This document shows, piece by piece, positions 57,350-64,000 of a DNA stretch of 64,000 nt (position 1 is its first letter; the number at the start of each line of letters is the position of its first letter). Below the pieces are notes generated by a model. The model had not been told where the DNA came from and did not search any database. It was given only the letters and a program-made list of their open reading frames with translations. The stretch lies in NCBI GenBank assembly GCA_024233625.1, contig JACKPJ010000001.1:124001-188000 (forward strand), written 5' to 3'. This DNA comes from Deltaproteobacteria bacterium. Lineage in GTDB: Bacteria; UBA10199; DSSB01. The position numbers and the translations under genes are program-made.

Positions 57350-59089
57350 ATGCCCATTGGAAGCAGCAGCAAAACTACAACAATTTATGACCTCATGCTT
57401 TTACAAAAGTTAGCTGAGGACCCACAAGTCAAGGCTCTGCTAGAAGACCCATCAAAGGCCGAAGATGACGAGCTACGCCAAACCGCAGAAGATCTCTCTG
57501 CCAGCGAGCTTGCACAGTTAAAAGATTCCCTATCTGAAATGATTGCTGGAAATGCTGCCTGCGGCCCAGATCCCATCGATTTGGCTCCATTGGGTGGAGA
57601 TATCGAAACCGCAGACACCCTTTTGACTTTGATTCAGATAACTCAAATCATTAATCCTAATGATAATCCTGCCACTCGAGCTCAGCAAAGCTTGCAAGGC
57701 GAAGGCTTTGTTGCGCCCGAACAATTTTCACGGGATGGGGATCAGTACATCCAAGATCTCTCAAAAGCAGTAGGCAGTGCAAGTTTTGCTTTAAGTGTGG
57801 ATATCGGAAGAAAGAGAAACAATGAAAGAAGAGCCATGCGAGGCGCTTCGGGTTTATTGGGTCTACCAAGCGCGCCACTCGAGCTTTTTCCGGGCCTGAA
57901 AGCAGCACCAAGAGAAGGCTTAAAAAGACCCTCACCTAGAACTCCTACAAGTGATGCTACTAGTCAAAGTCAAAGGGAAGCAAAAGTCCCTGACACTTCG
58001 CGAGAGCACCATCTTGACACCCGAAAGGCAAATTTTAGGAAAGCCCTATCTCCAATCCTCGACCGCCTCAGTGCAGACCCGAGCATCACGAGCTCGGAAG
58101 CTTTAGAAAGCGCTTTAAAAACTGCCTTAGGCAATACCTCTATTCAAGGTGCAGGTCATGTCGTATTAGCTATTTCAGATAATTCATCACTAAGTCAGAC
58201 TATGGCCAAAATGTCTTTAACTAGCGAAGTCAGTGATTATACCACAGCCCAAAATTTGCCTCCTATTTCATTAACTTCGGATTCAGTTTATGACGCAATC
58301 AGCCTTACATTAAACAACGGGACAAGGCTAAAACTTAATTATGCAACAATCGCTGCAAACCCTCTGCAACACGCACTGGAGTCGGTTAACTGGGTTCAAT
58401 TGAATAACCACCTGCACGACCTCAACGAAGGAATGATTACTGTTCCTCGTGAGGAGAGCAGGATTCGTGATCTTGTCAGTCGGCGCCTGACAGGACCTGT
58501 TGATGCATTGGACGAAGGCAAGGCCGCACATCACCAAATCACTGCTCAAATGATTGAAGATTATATTGAATTCATGGAATTTTTAGTCAGAACAAATCAG
58601 GGTAATTTTTCTGACATTGAAAGCCAATTGAGGGCCCTACTCACCTTAAAAGAGTTGATCCAAGAGAGAGCTACTCAAACTGTCGACTCCAGTCCAGATA
58701 AGCTAAAGTCAGCATGGCAAAGAGCAGCAGGTCTTGCTCAAGAAAAATTACAGAAAGCCGAAAGGGTTTCGAGAGAGAATACCCCTGGCGCAGAGCATCT
58801 GGAAGCCGCCGTGGCAATCATGAAAGGCCGTCACGATTATGAAAATGCCGAAACCTGGAAAGAGATTGCTGCAGCACTTGTCCAAGGCGGTCTGGAAGAT
58901 TCGATAGAAGAAGCACTGCTTCATATATCTAACGACACAGGGCAGTTACATGATTATTTAGGGTCAAAATCTGAATATGAGCTGCTAGCAGTCATCGAAG
59001 AGAATCAATCAGCCATCCGAAAGGCCCGCAAGGCTTTAAGAAGCCCCAGCACAAAAGGAAAAGATGGCCCGATAAAAGGCCGAAAGTAA
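57350..59089 (+). CDS. Unknown protein, family B (paralogue of 34455-36002)
   Basis: 579 aa with an AAAGGAT site, 60 bp after the preceding family A gene, so probably in the same operon. No known domain recognised. It is mainly helical with a Pro/Ser/Arg-rich linker at about 185-225. It is collinear with the 515-aa protein at 34455, including LLTLIQITQIINPNDNPA against AFLQLTQIVVGDASSN and WKEIAAALVQGGLEDSIEEA against WRALATGLAKAGWGNVDAIL. It has a basic tail (KGKDGPIKGRK). Last of the four-gene run. Confidence 0.65.
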   Translation: MPIGSSSKTTTIYDLMLLQKLAEDPQVKALLEDPSKAEDDELRQTAEDLSASELAQLKDSLSEMIAGNAACGPDPIDLAPLGGDIETADTLLTLIQITQIINPNDNPATRAQQSLQGEGFVAPEQFSRDGDQYIQDLSKAVGSASFALSVDIGRKRNNERRAMRGASGLLGLPSAPLELFPGLKAAPREGLKRPSPRTPTSDATSQSQREAKVPDTSREHHLDTRKANFRKALSPILDRLSADPSITSSEALESALKTALGNTSIQGAGHVVLAISDNSSLSQTMAKMSLTSEVSDYTTAQNLPPISLTSDSVYDAISLTLNNGTRLKLNYATIAANPLQHALESVNWVQLNNHLHDLNEGMITVPREESRIRDLVSRRLTGPVDALDEGKAAHHQITAQMIEDYIEFMEFLVRTNQGNFSDIESQLRALLTLKELIQERATQTVDSSPDKLKSAWQRAAGLAQEKLQKAERVSRENTPGAEHLEAAVAIMKGRHDYENAETWKEIAAALVQGGLEDSIEEALLHISNDTGQLHDYLGSKSEYELLAVIEENQSAIRKARKALRSPSTKGKDGPIKGRK

Positions 59090-59248
59090 AAATAATCAAC
59101 TCTCATTTCTTTTTGCGCTTGGTTTAATTCCCGAGATTAAAATTAAAAAAGTTGCATAATACTTTAGGGGAAGGGGTAAACAATATCATACTAAAAGCAA
59201 TACAGACTTCAGGTAACTGATTGTTATTATAAAAGCTAAAATGTAATA

Positions 59249-59300
59249 AATAATTTTATTCTTGATTAGGAAAGATTATCCAAGACCTTGTCGATATTTC
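59249..59300 (+). repeat. 35-bp repeat, remnant of an AAA/DUF4143 gene start
   Basis: 59249-59283 is identical to 60548-60582 (starting AATAATTTTATTCTTGATTA). In translation it gives LIRKDYP, an N-terminal piece of the second DUF4143 type. Only this fragment remains here, just upstream of the intact gene. Confidence 0.6.
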
Positions 59301-59357
59301 ATACAATCAAATGCAAAAAAGTCTTGACTAAAATGCAATTGAGCACATTCTTGTAGA

Positions 59358-60485
59358 ATGGATAGAATCCAAAGTAAATCTATTTTAGAAGACTTAGAAG
59401 AAAAAATGGTTTTTTTAACGGGGCCTCGCCAAGTGGGAAAAACCACACTTGCTAAATCTTTTTCTCATCCATGGTCTCATTTAGTTTATCTCAATTTTGA
59501 TTCCTTTCGAGATCGCCGCGTGATTATGAAAGAAGAATGGGATCGCAAAGCTCCTCTGGTCATTTTTGATGAAATCCATAAATTTAAAAAATGGAAAACC
59601 AAACTAAAAGGAGTTTATGATACCGAAGGGATTCCCCCGCGCATTCTAGTGACGGGCAGTGCACGATTGGATATTTATCGACGGGGAGGAGACTCATTAG
59701 CCGGCAGATATTTTAAGCACAGGCTTTACCCCTTTTCGGTCCGCGAACTCAAAGGCCAAGCCTCAGCAGCAGAAAACCTCGAGGCTTTATTAAAGTTTGG
59801 TGGTTTTCCAGAGCCGCTACTGGCTCAGTCTGAGAGAAAAGCGACCCGGTGGCGTAAACAGCATGTTGAAAGAATTTTACGGGAGGACGTTCAGGACCTC
59901 GAGCCCGTTAAAGACATCCGTCTACTGTTACTATTGATTGATTTGTTACGCGAACGAGTAGGTTCTCCCATTTCTTACTCTTCGCTTGCTAGAGAGCTCG
60001 AAATTTCTCCCCACACGGTAAAGCGCTGGATCGAGATTTTAGAAAATATGTACATTGTTTTTCGAGTGACCCCTTATCACCGTAGTCTCAGTCGAGCCTT
60101 GCTGAAGGAACCTAAACTCTACTTTTATGATAATGCAATGGTGGAAGGAACAGATGACATCCGTTTAGAAAACCTTGTTGCCAACTGTCTTCTCAAGTAC
60201 TTGCACTATTTAGAAGACCATGAGGGGGTTGATGTTCAATTGCATTATATACGGGATAAGGAAAAACGTGAGGTTGATTTTCTTTGCCAAATCAACCGTC
60301 AACTTAAATACTTAATTGAAGTAAAAAGCTCGGACAGCTCTTTGAGTCCAAGTCTTCATTATTACCATCAGCGCCTTCCGGTAGACCAAAGTATTCAACT
60401 CGTCAAAAAATTAGGACGAGCAAAAACAGTAAAAGGCATTCAAGTAACGCATGCAGCCGATTGGTTGGAGTCATTAGACATATAA
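59358..60485 (+). CDS. AAA-family ATPase with DUF4143 domain
   Basis: A 375-aa protein of the widespread ATP-binding family with an N-terminal AAA core and a C-terminal DUF4143 (nuclease-fold-like) region. Walker A is LTGPRQVGKTT and Walker B is PLVIFDEIHKFKKW, followed by ILVTGSARLDIYRRGGDSLA, GRYFKHRLYPFSVREL. A winged-helix stretch follows (SPISYSSLARELEISPHTVKRWIEILE), and the C-terminal part ends with KREVDFLCQINRQLKYLIEVKS, where the Asp and the E-x-K resemble a PD-(D/E)xK site. The function of the family is not settled; roles in mobile or defence-type contexts have been suggested. It is the only intact copy among several remnants nearby. Confidence 0.85.
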   Translation: MDRIQSKSILEDLEEKMVFLTGPRQVGKTTLAKSFSHPWSHLVYLNFDSFRDRRVIMKEEWDRKAPLVIFDEIHKFKKWKTKLKGVYDTEGIPPRILVTGSARLDIYRRGGDSLAGRYFKHRLYPFSVRELKGQASAAENLEALLKFGGFPEPLLAQSERKATRWRKQHVERILREDVQDLEPVKDIRLLLLLIDLLRERVGSPISYSSLARELEISPHTVKRWIEILENMYIVFRVTPYHRSLSRALLKEPKLYFYDNAMVEGTDDIRLENLVANCLLKYLHYLEDHEGVDVQLHYIRDKEKREVDFLCQINRQLKYLIEVKSSDSSLSPSLHYYHQRLPVDQSIQLVKKLGRAKTVKGIQVTHAADWLESLDI

Positions 60486-60547
60486 TTTTTTAGCTCGTCT
60501 GCGAAGCAAAGTATTTAGCTCACGGAAAAAATCTGTACAATCCAAAA

Positions 60548-60840
60548 AATAATTTTATTCTTGATTAGGAAAGATTATCCAAAGACTCTTTCAGCTTAAT
60601 TTACCTGCAGGCAAATCAACTTTTCTTTGGGGGCCTCGCAAGGTAGGAAAGTCTTTTTGGATTCGCAATCACCTACCCAAGGCTATCCTTTTGGAGTGAC
60701 TCATTTTGTATTTTGTAGCCAGACGGGCCTCAAAATTTCTTCTCCCGAATTTGGCAAGGCCTTCGAGCAATTCATTCTTCTCGAACTGAGGCATATCGTG
60801 CCTATCGACAAGCAGAACTAGAAATCTGTTTTAACGGACC
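60548..60840 (+). pseudogene. Decayed AAA/DUF4143 gene (second type)
   Basis: Frames recover QRLFQLNLPAGKSTFLWGPR, then KVGKSFWIRNHLPKAILLE and a stop. After a large internal deletion come GKAFEQFILLEL and, one frame over, EAYRAYRQAELEICF, which match the ends of a DUF4143 protein. A Walker A motif (GPRKVGKS) is still readable. Frameshifts, a stop and the deletion show it is dead. Confidence 0.75.
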
Positions 60841-60868
60841 TCCAGCAACTAAAATGGTAAGCACTCGA

Positions 60869-61579
60869 CTAGCATCCAACGCTCTTATGACAAGAAAAAT
60901 GACCCAACAATGCATTTGATTTGGCAATAGATGATAGAAATACACATCGCTCACTAGTATTATATGCTTCATTCTCTATGATTAAGTCTAAAAAGCCATC
61001 TCTGTCTAGATCTCCAGCCCATAATAATCTAGTATGGTGCCCTTTTAGATCATCTGGGGTATCTGGATTATGGTCTCCTAAAAAACTAATCTCTGTACTT
61101 ATGCTACCCTTAGTTAAAAAGACTCTGTTGTCTTTAAAAGTAAGAGAATATTCTGTGTTATTGAACTTAATTTTTAAGGGTAATGTTTTTTCTTCCAGAT
61201 AAAAGGACTTTTCTAAAAAATTTTGATTAGAGGCCTTGACTAAACCAGGTCGTAATTGTTTTAACTCAGCAGAACGAAAATATCCTATTGCCTTATCGTA
61301 TTTAGATTTTATTCGAATACCCGTTTTTTCTCCATTCTGATCAACGACGACATCTTCAATTCGCTCTACCTCAACTTTTACCGGTTTTAAGTACCAATCT
61401 CCATTTATGAAAATCAGAGCCAGCCAATTATTCCCAGGGTTATGGGGTGCTTCATCGGAATGATAGTCACCTGGCTTCAAAAATTTCCAATTATGATCAG
61501 AAAGTTGAGCTATTACGCCAGTGGAAAAAATACAAAGGCCAAAGGAAGCAGCTATGAGGATGGAAAATAATTTATACAT
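60869..61579 (-). CDS. Secreted protein with a C-terminal FG-GAP-like Asp-rich loop
   Basis: 236 aa with a textbook AGGAGG site before the ATG. A signal peptide ends STGVIAQ (about residue 25). The C-terminal part has LLWAGDLDRDGFLDLIIEN, a DxDxDGxxD calcium-binding loop like those of FG-GAP/integrin-type repeats, followed by two Cys (one near each end of the last 25 residues). The middle is beta-rich without recognised motifs. It sits between two DUF4143 remnants but runs in the opposite direction, so there is no operon. Confidence 0.72.
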   Translation of the reverse strand: MYKLFSILIAASFGLCIFSTGVIAQLSDHNWKFLKPGDYHSDEAPHNPGNNWLALIFINGDWYLKPVKVEVERIEDVVVDQNGEKTGIRIKSKYDKAIGYFRSAELKQLRPGLVKASNQNFLEKSFYLEEKTLPLKIKFNNTEYSLTFKDNRVFLTKGSISTEISFLGDHNPDTPDDLKGHHTRLLWAGDLDRDGFLDLIIENEAYNTSERCVFLSSIAKSNALLGHFSCHKSVGC

Positions 61580-61602
61580 TTCAAAACCTCCTAGATAGTT
61601 AT

Positions 61603-61770
61603 GTAATCGAGTGCAAAAAAATCTTCACTAAAGTACAATTGAGCGAGCCATTAAAGAATGTCTAGAATAAAAAGTAAATCTATATTTAAAAGATAATGAG
61701 GGTCATGATATCCAATTGCATTATATTCGGAAGAAGTAAAAATAGACCAAAACATTCAACTTGTTTAAAT
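61603..61770 (+). pseudogene. Remnant of an AAA/DUF4143 gene (type of 59358)
   Basis: 61610-61690 matches the promoter and first codons of the intact gene (AAAGTAAATCTAT preserved). It then jumps to pieces matching 60216-60260 (CAATTGCATTATAT) and 60384-60405 (AGACCAAA...ATTCAACT). Most of the gene is deleted. Confidence 0.65.
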
Positions 61771-61820
61771 TCAATCCAATGAAAAATTTGCATTTTTTTA
61801 TCTTCTCGTTATGATGAGGC

Positions 61821-63380
61821 ATGAAAAAAACTCCATCTAAAGATTCTCAACTAACGATTCGTCAAGCGAAGATTCGTGACATCCATAAAATTCAAAAACT
61901 CATCCAGCAGGTCTATCCCAAGCTGGCAACTTACCCACTGAGTTTAATCCGTGGGCAGATCAATAGTTTTCCCGAAGGACACTTTGTGGCTCAATACGAT
62001 GGAGAAATCATCGGCTATTGCGCAAGTATTCGTCTTTCCGAAAAAACTGTGATGGCCTCTCATACCTGGAAGGAAATCACTGGCGGGGGCTATGGAACTA
62101 CCCACGATCAAAATGGCGATTATTTATATGGCTACGAAATCGCGGTCTCACCCGATTATCGCGGTATGAAAATTGGCCAGCGCTTTTATGACGAACGCAA
62201 AAAGCTCTGTAAATTTTTGCGACTCAAAGGCATTGTCTTTGGGGGCCGCCTGCCCAAGCTCAAAAAAAGCATTAAGTTAAAAAAAGTTAAAAGCCCTGAG
62301 GAATACATCGAAGCGGTGCAAGCGCGTAAAATTCAAGACCCCGTTTTGTACTTTCAATTGCGTAATGGCTTTGAGCCCATCGGTATTTTAAAAAACTACC
62401 TCCCGAGCGATGAAAGCTCTTTAGGATATGCCTGTCATTTAATTTGGAAAAATCCGGAATTTCAAATTGTGAAAAGCGAATCACATAAAAGCCTTGGCAA
62501 CATTGATAAGATTCGTCTGGCAGCTATTCAGTACGAACAAAGACGTATCAAAAGTTTTGAAGAGTTTCAGCAAATTGTCATATACTTTGTCGATGTCGTC
62601 TCGGACTATCGCTGCGACTTTGTGTTGTTTCCAGAGCTCTTCACCTTGCAATTGCTCTCGATTGAAAATGAAAGAATTCCTCCCAATCAAGCCGTGGAAA
62701 AACTTTGTGCTTACCAAGGCCGCCTCGATGATCTCTTTCATAATTTAGCGATTAAATATAATGTCAATATCATTGCAGGTTCTCATCCTGTTAAAGACAA
62801 GGAAGGCACTCTCTTTAATACATCGGGAATTTATTTAAGAAACGGTGAAAAACACACGCAGAGTAAAATTCATCCGACTCCCAATGAAAAATTTTGGTGG
62901 AACATGGCAGGAAGCAATCACCTTGCCTCCATTGATACCGACTGCGGTCCCATTGGTGTTTTGATTTGCTATGACAGTGAGTTTCCTGAATTGTCGCGAT
63001 ATCTTGTCGATCAAGGAGCCAACATTATTTTTGTGCCCTTTCTCACGGACGAAAAACAAAGCTACAATCGCGTGCGCTATTGTGCACAAGCCCGCGCGGT
63101 CGAAAATCAATGTTATGTCACGCTGGCTGGCAATGTGGGCAATCTGCCTCGAGTCGAAAACATGGACATCCACTATGCGCAAAGCTGTATTTTAACGCCT
63201 TGCGATTTTAATTTTTCGCGGGATGGCATTGCCGCAGACACCACTCCCAATGTGGAAACCGTCGTGGTGGCAGACGTCAGTTTAAAGGAACTCATGGACG
63301 CACGCAGCACAGGAACCGTGCAAAACCTGCGTGATCGCCGCCATGACCTTTATCATATTCAGTGGTTTAAACAGGTTTAG
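61821..63380 (+). CDS. GNAT acetyltransferase - carbon-nitrogen hydrolase fusion
   Basis: 519 aa. Residues 1-200 are a GNAT N-acetyltransferase (IRQAKIRDIHKIQKLIQQVY, EIAVSPDYRGMKIGQRFYDE with the acetyl-CoA loop). Residues about 225-519 are a nitrilase-superfamily amidase with the Glu-Lys-Cys triad: Glu in LFPELFT, Lys in QSKIHPTPNEK and Cys in IGVLICYDSEFPE. Two-domain proteins with this order are known in many bacteria. The substrate is undetermined; the pair could acylate and deacylate or release an amide. GAGG precedes the ATG. It is followed 27 bp later by the ArsC-like gene, probably in the same operon. Confidence 0.9.
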   Translation: MKKTPSKDSQLTIRQAKIRDIHKIQKLIQQVYPKLATYPLSLIRGQINSFPEGHFVAQYDGEIIGYCASIRLSEKTVMASHTWKEITGGGYGTTHDQNGDYLYGYEIAVSPDYRGMKIGQRFYDERKKLCKFLRLKGIVFGGRLPKLKKSIKLKKVKSPEEYIEAVQARKIQDPVLYFQLRNGFEPIGILKNYLPSDESSLGYACHLIWKNPEFQIVKSESHKSLGNIDKIRLAAIQYEQRRIKSFEEFQQIVIYFVDVVSDYRCDFVLFPELFTLQLLSIENERIPPNQAVEKLCAYQGRLDDLFHNLAIKYNVNIIAGSHPVKDKEGTLFNTSGIYLRNGEKHTQSKIHPTPNEKFWWNMAGSNHLASIDTDCGPIGVLICYDSEFPELSRYLVDQGANIIFVPFLTDEKQSYNRVRYCAQARAVENQCYVTLAGNVGNLPRVENMDIHYAQSCILTPCDFNFSRDGIAADTTPNVETVVVADVSLKELMDARSTGTVQNLRDRRHDLYHIQWFKQV

Positions 63381-63407
63381 AAATAAAAGATAAGAAGGAA
63401 AAACTTG

Positions 63408-63752
63408 ATGACAAAAATTTATCACAATCCCCGTTGCTCCAAGTCGAGACAAACTTTAGAGCTATTGCAATCGAAAGGCATTGAACCTGAAGTGATCGAA
63501 TATTTAAAAACCCCACCCAGCGCAGCAGAACTCGATGAAGTTTTAAAAAAGCTCCATCTAGAACCCCAGGACATCACGCGAAGCAAAGAAAAAACCTATG
63601 AGGAATTGGACCTAAAAGAAAAAAAGCTCAGTCGCCAAGAAATGATTCAAGTTTTAGTAAAAAATCCCATCTTGATCGAACGTCCCATTGTGGTCCAAGG
63701 CGCAAAAGCCGCTATTGGCAGACCTCCTGAGAAAGTGTTGGAGATTTTGTAA
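63408..63752 (+). CDS. arsC: ArsC-family thioredoxin-fold reductase
   Basis: 114 aa from the ATG behind AAGAAGGA; the TTG one codon earlier is ignored. It has MTKIYHNPRCSKSRQTLELL with the single catalytic Cys (Cys11) and a CxxxR-like phosphate loop. LIERPIVVQGAKAAIGRPPE follows, the standard family end with the conserved Arg residues. Such proteins reduce arsenate with glutaredoxin, but relatives (YffB/Spx-like) have other roles. No arsenic resistance genes are nearby, so arsenate reduction is likely rather than certain. Confidence 0.88.
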   Translation: MTKIYHNPRCSKSRQTLELLQSKGIEPEVIEYLKTPPSAAELDEVLKKLHLEPQDITRSKEKTYEELDLKEKKLSRQEMIQVLVKNPILIERPIVVQGAKAAIGRPPEKVLEIL

Positions 63753-63766
63753 TTTTTTATACGTTT

Positions 63767-64000
63767 TTAATCCTCGCAATGAAATTGGGGGTTAATAGAC
63801 TGAGTATTTCTTTCCATCTGAACACAGCTTTTTGCAATAGCAGATGAATCATATGTTTTCTTAAATTGCTCAATAGATTGATACTGATAGTTTAAAGTAT
63901 TTCTAAAAAAAATAATATCGCCTGAACTAAACTCCCCCGCCGCTTCTTTTTTCTTCAAGCATTGAAGCGACTTTTTAAAAAAATCATCGCATTCTTTGAT
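63767..64000 (-). CDS. Unknown small Cys-containing protein, 5' end outside window
   Basis: The minus-strand frame is open to the window edge, so the start is not seen. The visible part has a spaced Cys pattern (KECDDFFKKSLQCL, then AKSCVQM, then a C-terminal FHCED). This pattern, with a helical middle, recalls small secreted deltaproteobacterial proteins with CDxY...C...C spacing; that link is tentative. It is convergent with the ArsC-like gene. Confidence 0.45.
   Translation of the reverse strand: MKECDDFFKKSLQCLKKKEAAGEFSSGDIIFFRNTLNYQYQSIEQFKKTYDSSAIAKSCVQMERNTQSINPQFHCED

Noticed and set aside
60627..60821. 64-aa open frame
   Set aside because: It runs through the decayed DUF4143 gene; its end matches the family only in pieces across frames.

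Overview
The window looks like chromosomal DNA of an uncultured, AT-rich, Gram-negative bacterium of the broad deltaproteobacterial type (Desulfobacterota, Myxococcota or Bdellovibrionota-like). The evidence is lipoprotein and outer-membrane signals, an F-type ATP synthase operon in the order b', b, delta, alpha, gamma, beta, epsilon with a signal-peptide-like Gly/His-rich b subunit, a LolD/FtsX-type transporter with an AttH lipocalin, and very large Ser/Thr-kinase/AAA/histidine-kinase regulators. The lineage is an inference; no rRNA or tRNA gene lies in the window.

Layout. 1-8.1 kb: the end of a MalT-like LuxR regulator, a small exported protein, an orphan sulfate-binding lipoprotein, a pseudokinase/ATPase/TPR protein and a tRNA-dihydrouridine synthase. 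8.1-10 kb: a HAD-phosphatase lipoprotein behind an 11-bp-periodic Pho-box-like array, then 500 bp packed with hairpin repeats. 10-20 kb: attH-ATPase-permease operon and a 1753-aa hybrid kinase. 20-29 kb: M18 aminopeptidase, a lineage-specific membrane protein, a lytic transglycosylase and a 915-aa unknown. 29.4-34.5 kb: smpB, a lipoprotein, ssrA (tmRNA), a zinc ribbon and mnmC. 34.5-39.2 kb: an unknown protein and an outer-membrane peptidase/propeller/barrel protein. 39.5-45.7 kb: the ATP synthase operon, interrupted by repeat elements in two of its gene junctions. 46.4-59.1 kb: four large unknown genes in a row. 59.2-64 kb: an intact AAA/DUF4143 gene among decayed relatives, a secreted protein, a GNAT-nitrilase fusion, an ArsC-like reductase and a truncated gene at the edge.

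The main candidate for an undescribed system is the 46.4-59.1 kb cluster. By eye its genes fall into three families. Family A is two very large helical proteins (46414 and 52307) that are collinear paralogues. Family C is a protein with two C-terminal membrane segments (50346; a probable relative at 21600). Family B is about 515-580 aa (57350; paralogue at 34455). The order is A-C-A-B, and C-like and B members recur singly elsewhere in the window. Several members end in short basic tails. One A protein carries a dockerin/EF-hand-like loop that is lost in its paralogue. The first A gene has a structured leader closed by a perfect 12-bp inverted repeat. No known function was recognised.

Other points of interest are the Pho-box array, REP-like inverted pairs inside the atp operon, a family of 30-nt hairpins, two 18-bp CCCG palindromes between convergent genes, and paired GCGTCA boxes at the attH promoter.
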